A DNA stretch of 64,000 nucleotides, from NCBI GenBank assembly GCA_032690845.1, contig CM064432.1, positions 56,418,071-56,482,070 on the forward strand, written 5' to 3'. This DNA comes from Eleusine coracana subsp. coracana (Eukaryota; Streptophyta; Magnoliopsida; Poales; Poaceae). The notes below the pieces were generated by a model. It saw only the letters and a list, made by a program, of their open reading frames with translations, had not been told where the DNA came from and did no database searches. Within the stretch, counting starts at the first letter, position 1; each line of letters starts with the position of its first letter. Positions 59,976-64,000 of this stretch are shown piece by piece. The position numbers were made by a program, and so were the translations under genes.

Positions 59976-60207
59976 CTCCCTTGAGATTTAAATTGTTAAC
60001 ATAATTGACTTTTTTAGTTATGTTTGATTATTCATCTTATTTAAAAATTTTAATAATTTATTATATATTTTATTACAATTTGTTTTATTACTAAAGAAAG
60101 TTGAAACCTATCTTATAATTTTATATATTTAAACAAATTTTTTAAAGACAAATAATTAAAAGTAGCTAAAAATGTCAACTGTGTCAATAATTTAAATCTG
60201 GAGAGAG
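59976..60207. mobile_element. Stowaway-like MITE
   Basis: The left end CTCCCTTGAGATTTAAATTG and the right end CAATAATTTAAATCTGGAGAGAG are inverted copies flanked by TA (59974-59975 and 60208-60209). It is 232 bp, AT-rich and non-coding. Confidence 0.7.
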
Positions 60208-60469
60208 TAAAAGAAAATATGCAACACCGGACATAGACGAGGGTTGTATTTTGGGTATGAAAGCAGGTTGAACTTAGAAGCAGGAGAGCCAATAGTGTTT
60301 CGTTTGATTTTGCTACAGTTTTCTGATCTTGGACTCAGTAATAACAGTAAGAAAAAAGATGCCCCTAGCATCGATCAACAATCGGTTCTAATTGGATGGA
60401 AGTAGCACATGAGCACTGCTTTTATATTATTGGAAGGAGGAAAAATTAACCATGAACAATGGATGGAAA

Positions 60470-61862
60470 TTAGAAGGCCGGGAACTCGATCCTCTTGCCG
60501 CAAGGCCTGCCGCGTGGGAGCACGGGGCACTCGATGAGGCTGTCGCCGGCGGCGTTGACGCAGAAGTAGAGCTGGTAGAGCTGGCTGTTGCCTGACTCGT
60601 CGCGGTTGCACTCGACGTAGGGCTCGAAGCCGGTGCCCTGGCTGATGGCGCCCTTGATCTGGTCGATCGTGTAGTAGCCGCCGTCGGGGTTGACGCCGCC
60701 GGCGGTGAGCGCGCGGAGGACGCCGAGGTCGTCGCGGAGGCGGAGCGCCGCCTGGAAGTAGCCGTGCTCGTCGAAGACGTCGGCGGCGCAGGTGCCATGC
60801 TTCTCCCACTCGTGCCCCCAGAAGCGGACGCCGTCGTTGGTCGGGCACGCCAGCGTCGGCCAATTGGCGCGAAGGCTGCTCAGCAGGTCGCTCACCTGTT
60901 GGAACAGAACGAAAGGGTCAATGACATGTCAGCATTTTCTTTTCTTTTTTTCTCATTGGTCCTTGCACGCTTTGACTTGTCGTGAGTGTGACGACGTGCC
61001 AGCGGCCGCCACGTCACGACGACAATGTGCAGGCCGCGTGAGCTCACGCACGCAAGGACGGTGGAAAAGGGGAATGCTTTGCTTGGGACATGTAGATGTC
61101 TGATTCTCTTGCGAGGAATTTTTATTTGCGCCGATGGTAAAATCAGTTTTCGTGAAGGAAAATGAAATAATCAATTTGTTCATTTAGTGTTGCTTCTCAA
61201 GGAATGGAACCAGATTTTTTTCTGGTGACCAAACAATCACACCAGATAAATGTTGCTTTTGCAGGCAGGAAATTGATGCATTTTCTAAACAGCAGGTCAT
61301 TACATATTGATATTAAAGCATGCCAAAAAGATTATTTGAGATGCGGGATAATAACTGAAAAAGGAACATGTTCAGTTCATACTAACAAAAAAGTAAACCA
61401 AAATAGCCCAAAAACTCCCGATTCAGATCGAAACAATTAAAGACCCCTATGAAAACAGCAGAGAGCCAGGAGAAGAGCAACAGAAACATGACAATCCGCA
61501 GATACGCAACAGAACAAACGCCGAGGAGCAGCACATGGTACCAACTACCAAGCAACCGGAAGGAAGGAAACTAGGAAAGGAACAAATTAGCGCACCTTGG
61601 AGGGATCGAACTCGGAGTCGGGGTTGCAGTTCTGCGGGTACGAGCCGTCGTCGCGGTTGGGCCACAGCCCGTGGATGCCGAAGTCCGCCGCCGGCTTGCC
61701 GGACTTGGGGTAGCAGCAGCTCTGCTTCGTGTTGCAGTACGACCCGGGCCACTGCAGCACGAGGTAGAAGAAGTCGTAGTCCTGCGCGGCGCAGTACCCG
61801 ACGGCGGAGCCGAGGACGAGCAGGAGGGCAACGGAGATCTTCAACGACGAGCGCGCCGCCAT
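60470..61862 (-). CDS. Secreted S-like ribonuclease T2
   Basis: An RNA endonuclease of the T2 family that cleaves via 2',3'-cyclic phosphates; plant S-like members act in the secretory system or apoplast in phosphate recycling, senescence and stress. There are two exons, 61596-61862 and 60470-60895, separated by a 700 bp intron (phase 0, Lys|Val), for 230 aa in total. The signal peptide is about residues 1-25 (LKISVALLLVLGSAVGYC). Mature enzyme motifs are LQWPGSYC, the first active-site block FGIHGLWPN with His64, and the second block FWGHEWEKHGTC with His117, Glu118, Lys121 and His122. The Cys pattern (residues 43, 49, 50, 79, 106, 125 and later) fits the conserved disulfides. There is no C-terminal extension, which agrees with secretion. 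All catalytic residues are present. Confidence 0.93.
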
Positions 61863-64000
61863 GGCTGGTGGTGCCCCTATGGTTCTGATCTCTTCTTAGA
61901 GATCGATCGATCGGTTGGGTTTGGAGGAGCTTGCTTGTGGTGTAACAACTGGAAGAGTGAATTAAAATGAGGGATGAAGGTTGTGAGGCCTAGGGGTGTC
62001 AATTTATAGGCATCTTTGGGCTGGGGATTGGGGATGAGGTAGAGGTTGAGTTTCACAGCAATGACAATGATGTGCGCACACATATGACAATGGCGATAGC
62101 CATAGCAGCGGCATATTCTTCCGTGGAAGGAAAGTGATTATTGGTTGCTTGCTGCAGCCTGCAAGGCTTCCATGGAAGGGAAGGCGAGATCGATAGGTGT
62201 GGAAGGCAAGCAGTAGCTGCCCGGCCGTCCAGTTGGAGAGTGACAGGTGGGAGGAGGTCGTACTGGGGTTGAATTCTGTGCATTGTTTCTGTAGTTGGTT
62301 GTTTCCATTTGGATTTTTATTGCAATTATGGTTTTCACAGTACTGTATGCTGGTCGGCACGACGGAGTCTGAATCAAAAGATACACATTTCCAGATTTTT
62401 TTTCTTTTTCTTAGGCTTGCGCCTTTATTTGCGTGAACTTAAATTTAAAAATTCACCAGCAGAAAATGGTAGTAGCCTAAGTTGTCTAGCATTTACATTC
62501 AGCATCAAATATAACAAAAAAAAAAGATGCATATCATCGCCAAAAAGGCAATACCATTTGAGACATTGAGTGCAACAATCAGCCGGGAGGCACACACGTT
62601 ACCCCATTTATGTGCCGCATGTATGCAATAGTACCTCAAACGGTTCGGCAGCAAGCTGTACTTGGCGCTCTACAAATGTCGCCGCTGACCATAGTTGGCG
62701 TGCACGTACCACACGGTCACGCACCCGTGTGATCGATCGATGGATATGCAGTGCTGCAATTTTTGGAGAGTTCATATGTGCATCGGTCCATCGGCGCATG
62801 TACGTACGTTCGGTGTTGCTGTTGGGCGTTCGTTGTCATTGTGGGAACTGGGAAACAGGAGGTAGCGGACGGCAGCTGCTTCGAGTTCATGTTCATGGAC
62901 GTGGCGGGCGGAGCACGGACACGGCGCGTAGCGGTCAATGAGACGTAAGCAACACAGATGTCGAGATATATTCCGGGAGAGATGCTGCTTAAGTTGCTGC
63001 ACTGTTTCTTTTTGTATTTCAACATGTATCAAATGCATATATTCCCCTTGCTTGCTGGATTTGGCTGTGTGACCAACAGACCAAGCAAATGCTATAGCAA
63101 CTTAACCGCAGGAGTGCCGCGAATGATGCGACCGGGTTCTGCAGCGGGAGCACGTTACCGTCGTCCAGGAACGTGGTCCACGGCCATCTACACAATCCAT
63201 TCCAACACGGATTAAAACGCACCAGTAAGAGCGTCCAACAAGTCAGGGACCAAGGACGAGGATAATGATTAGGTCCAATTTATCGTCAGAGCGAGCACGG
63301 AGTACTCGTGATGTTAACAATGACGCAGTTGCTTGGTCTCCTGATTATCTCGTCTGCGAAGCCACGTCTCACACGCCTGTCTTTGCTTAGCCCCATCATT
63401 TTTCAGAGGTTGGTTGGAGATATATATATGTTCAACGCCAGGTTAGTGGATGAGACGCTTCATGCTTCTTCTGATCCATGCGTCAAGCAAGTCTCACAAG
63501 CATGTGCGTGCATCAGCTCTAACACGGCGTGATGGGCGCGCAGAAGAACGAACGGCTAAATTTGGTAGACGACCGATACGTGTTTGAAACTTTGAATCGA
63601 GGACAATGATTGATGACGGCCGCGGAGCAAAGAGACATCACGAAATGGAACCTTTCACAGGGATATTCCGGTGGACTCGCTAGATGCCTGCTAGTCACGG
63701 AAGAGAAGCCAATGAATACGTGTCACGACATCACATCAAAAGCAAGCACTAAAAACTTAAGGCCGCTTTTTGTGTGGTCCTGTTCAGACTTCGGAGCCAA
63801 TAATGGTGTTCAGACGTCCGAGGAGAACTAAACAATCGTCAGTTCTGCAGCGCGACAGCTCGGTTATACAAAGTCAATATGACCTCATCCGTTCGACCGT
63901 TTCTAGTATGAAACTGAGAAGAAGATAGAGAATGTATCAGCATCGGAATGCATATTCGGTTGTATTAGAAAAACATCGGGCATCGCATCGACAATCATCA
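61863..64000. other. RNase T2 upstream region and intergenic DNA
   Basis: The first 140 bp hold the leader and core promoter of the minus-strand ribonuclease. Beyond that no gene is supported to the window end. Short frames at 62570-62941, 63308-63532 and 63610-63831 have no recognised domain. Confidence 0.5.
62002..62008 (-). promoter_or_regulatory. Candidate TATA box of the RNase T2 gene
   Basis: On the minus strand the sequence reads CCTATAAATTGAC; the TATAAAT lies about 140 bp before the start codon, giving a leader of roughly 110 nt. Confidence 0.6.

Noticed and set aside
59424..59984. A 186-codon frame downstream of malate dehydrogenase
   Set aside because: It contains a short direct repeat, has no recognisable domain and runs into a Stowaway-like MITE at its end.
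60375..60863. Arg-rich minus-strand frame over the RNase T2 exon 2
   Set aside because: It is an out-of-frame shadow; the RNase frame contains both active-site blocks and fits the splice sites.

Overview
The window is nuclear DNA from a grass (Poaceae). The evidence is plant-type spliced genes with GC-rich first exons and GT-AG introns, grass-style Stowaway, hAT and CACTA MITEs, a solo LTR, a PIF/Harbinger element and tRNA-derived SINE material. Nothing bacterial, viral or organellar (apart from a degenerate tRNA-like sequence) was seen. No gene names were looked up. From memory, the order RNase T2 / plastidial NAD-malate dehydrogenase / CSLA mannan synthase / GARP-MYB / R2R3-MYB resembles a segment of rice chromosome 8, which would need a synteny search to confirm.

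Five protein-coding genes are supported, each with splice junctions that restore a conserved protein frame. They are: (1) an R2R3-MYB transcription factor on the minus strand, 1002-3316, 3 exons, 374 aa; (2) a MYB-CC (GARP/PHR-like) transcription factor on the plus strand, 23310-24428, 4 exons, 266 aa; (3) a cellulose synthase-like A glucomannan 4-beta-mannosyltransferase on the minus strand, 32286-38148, 9 exons, 568 aa, with a 3.4 kb second intron; (4) a plastid-targeted NAD-dependent malate dehydrogenase on the plus strand, 57992-59185, coding region without introns, 397 aa, probably with a 5' UTR intron; (5) a secreted S-like ribonuclease T2 on the minus strand, 60470-61862, 2 exons, 230 aa. 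They are independent single-gene transcription units and do not form an obvious pathway cluster.

The rest is intergenic DNA with mobile-element debris. The most striking object is a 3.7 kb foldback at 25953-29669: two arms of about 1.8 kb, clearly homologous in opposite orientation and separated by about 100 bp. Each arm carries a piece of a transposon-type gene and a degenerate minisatellite. Other elements could be delimited with their target-site duplications: a PIF/Harbinger element with a broken transposase (40902-46148), a 1000 bp solo LTR (51193-52192), an 0.8 kb retroposon with a 16 bp duplication (47778-48581), a SINE (30957-31100), two hAT MITEs (17494-17668 and 52786-52969), a CACTA MITE (12284-12550) and several TA-flanked Stowaway-like MITEs.

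Two GC-rich pieces, at about 34449-34700 (inside the CSLA intron) and about 29985-30345, look like promoter plus first-exon fragments with GGGCC motifs. They are the least explained coding-like sequence here. No convincing new multi-gene system was found.
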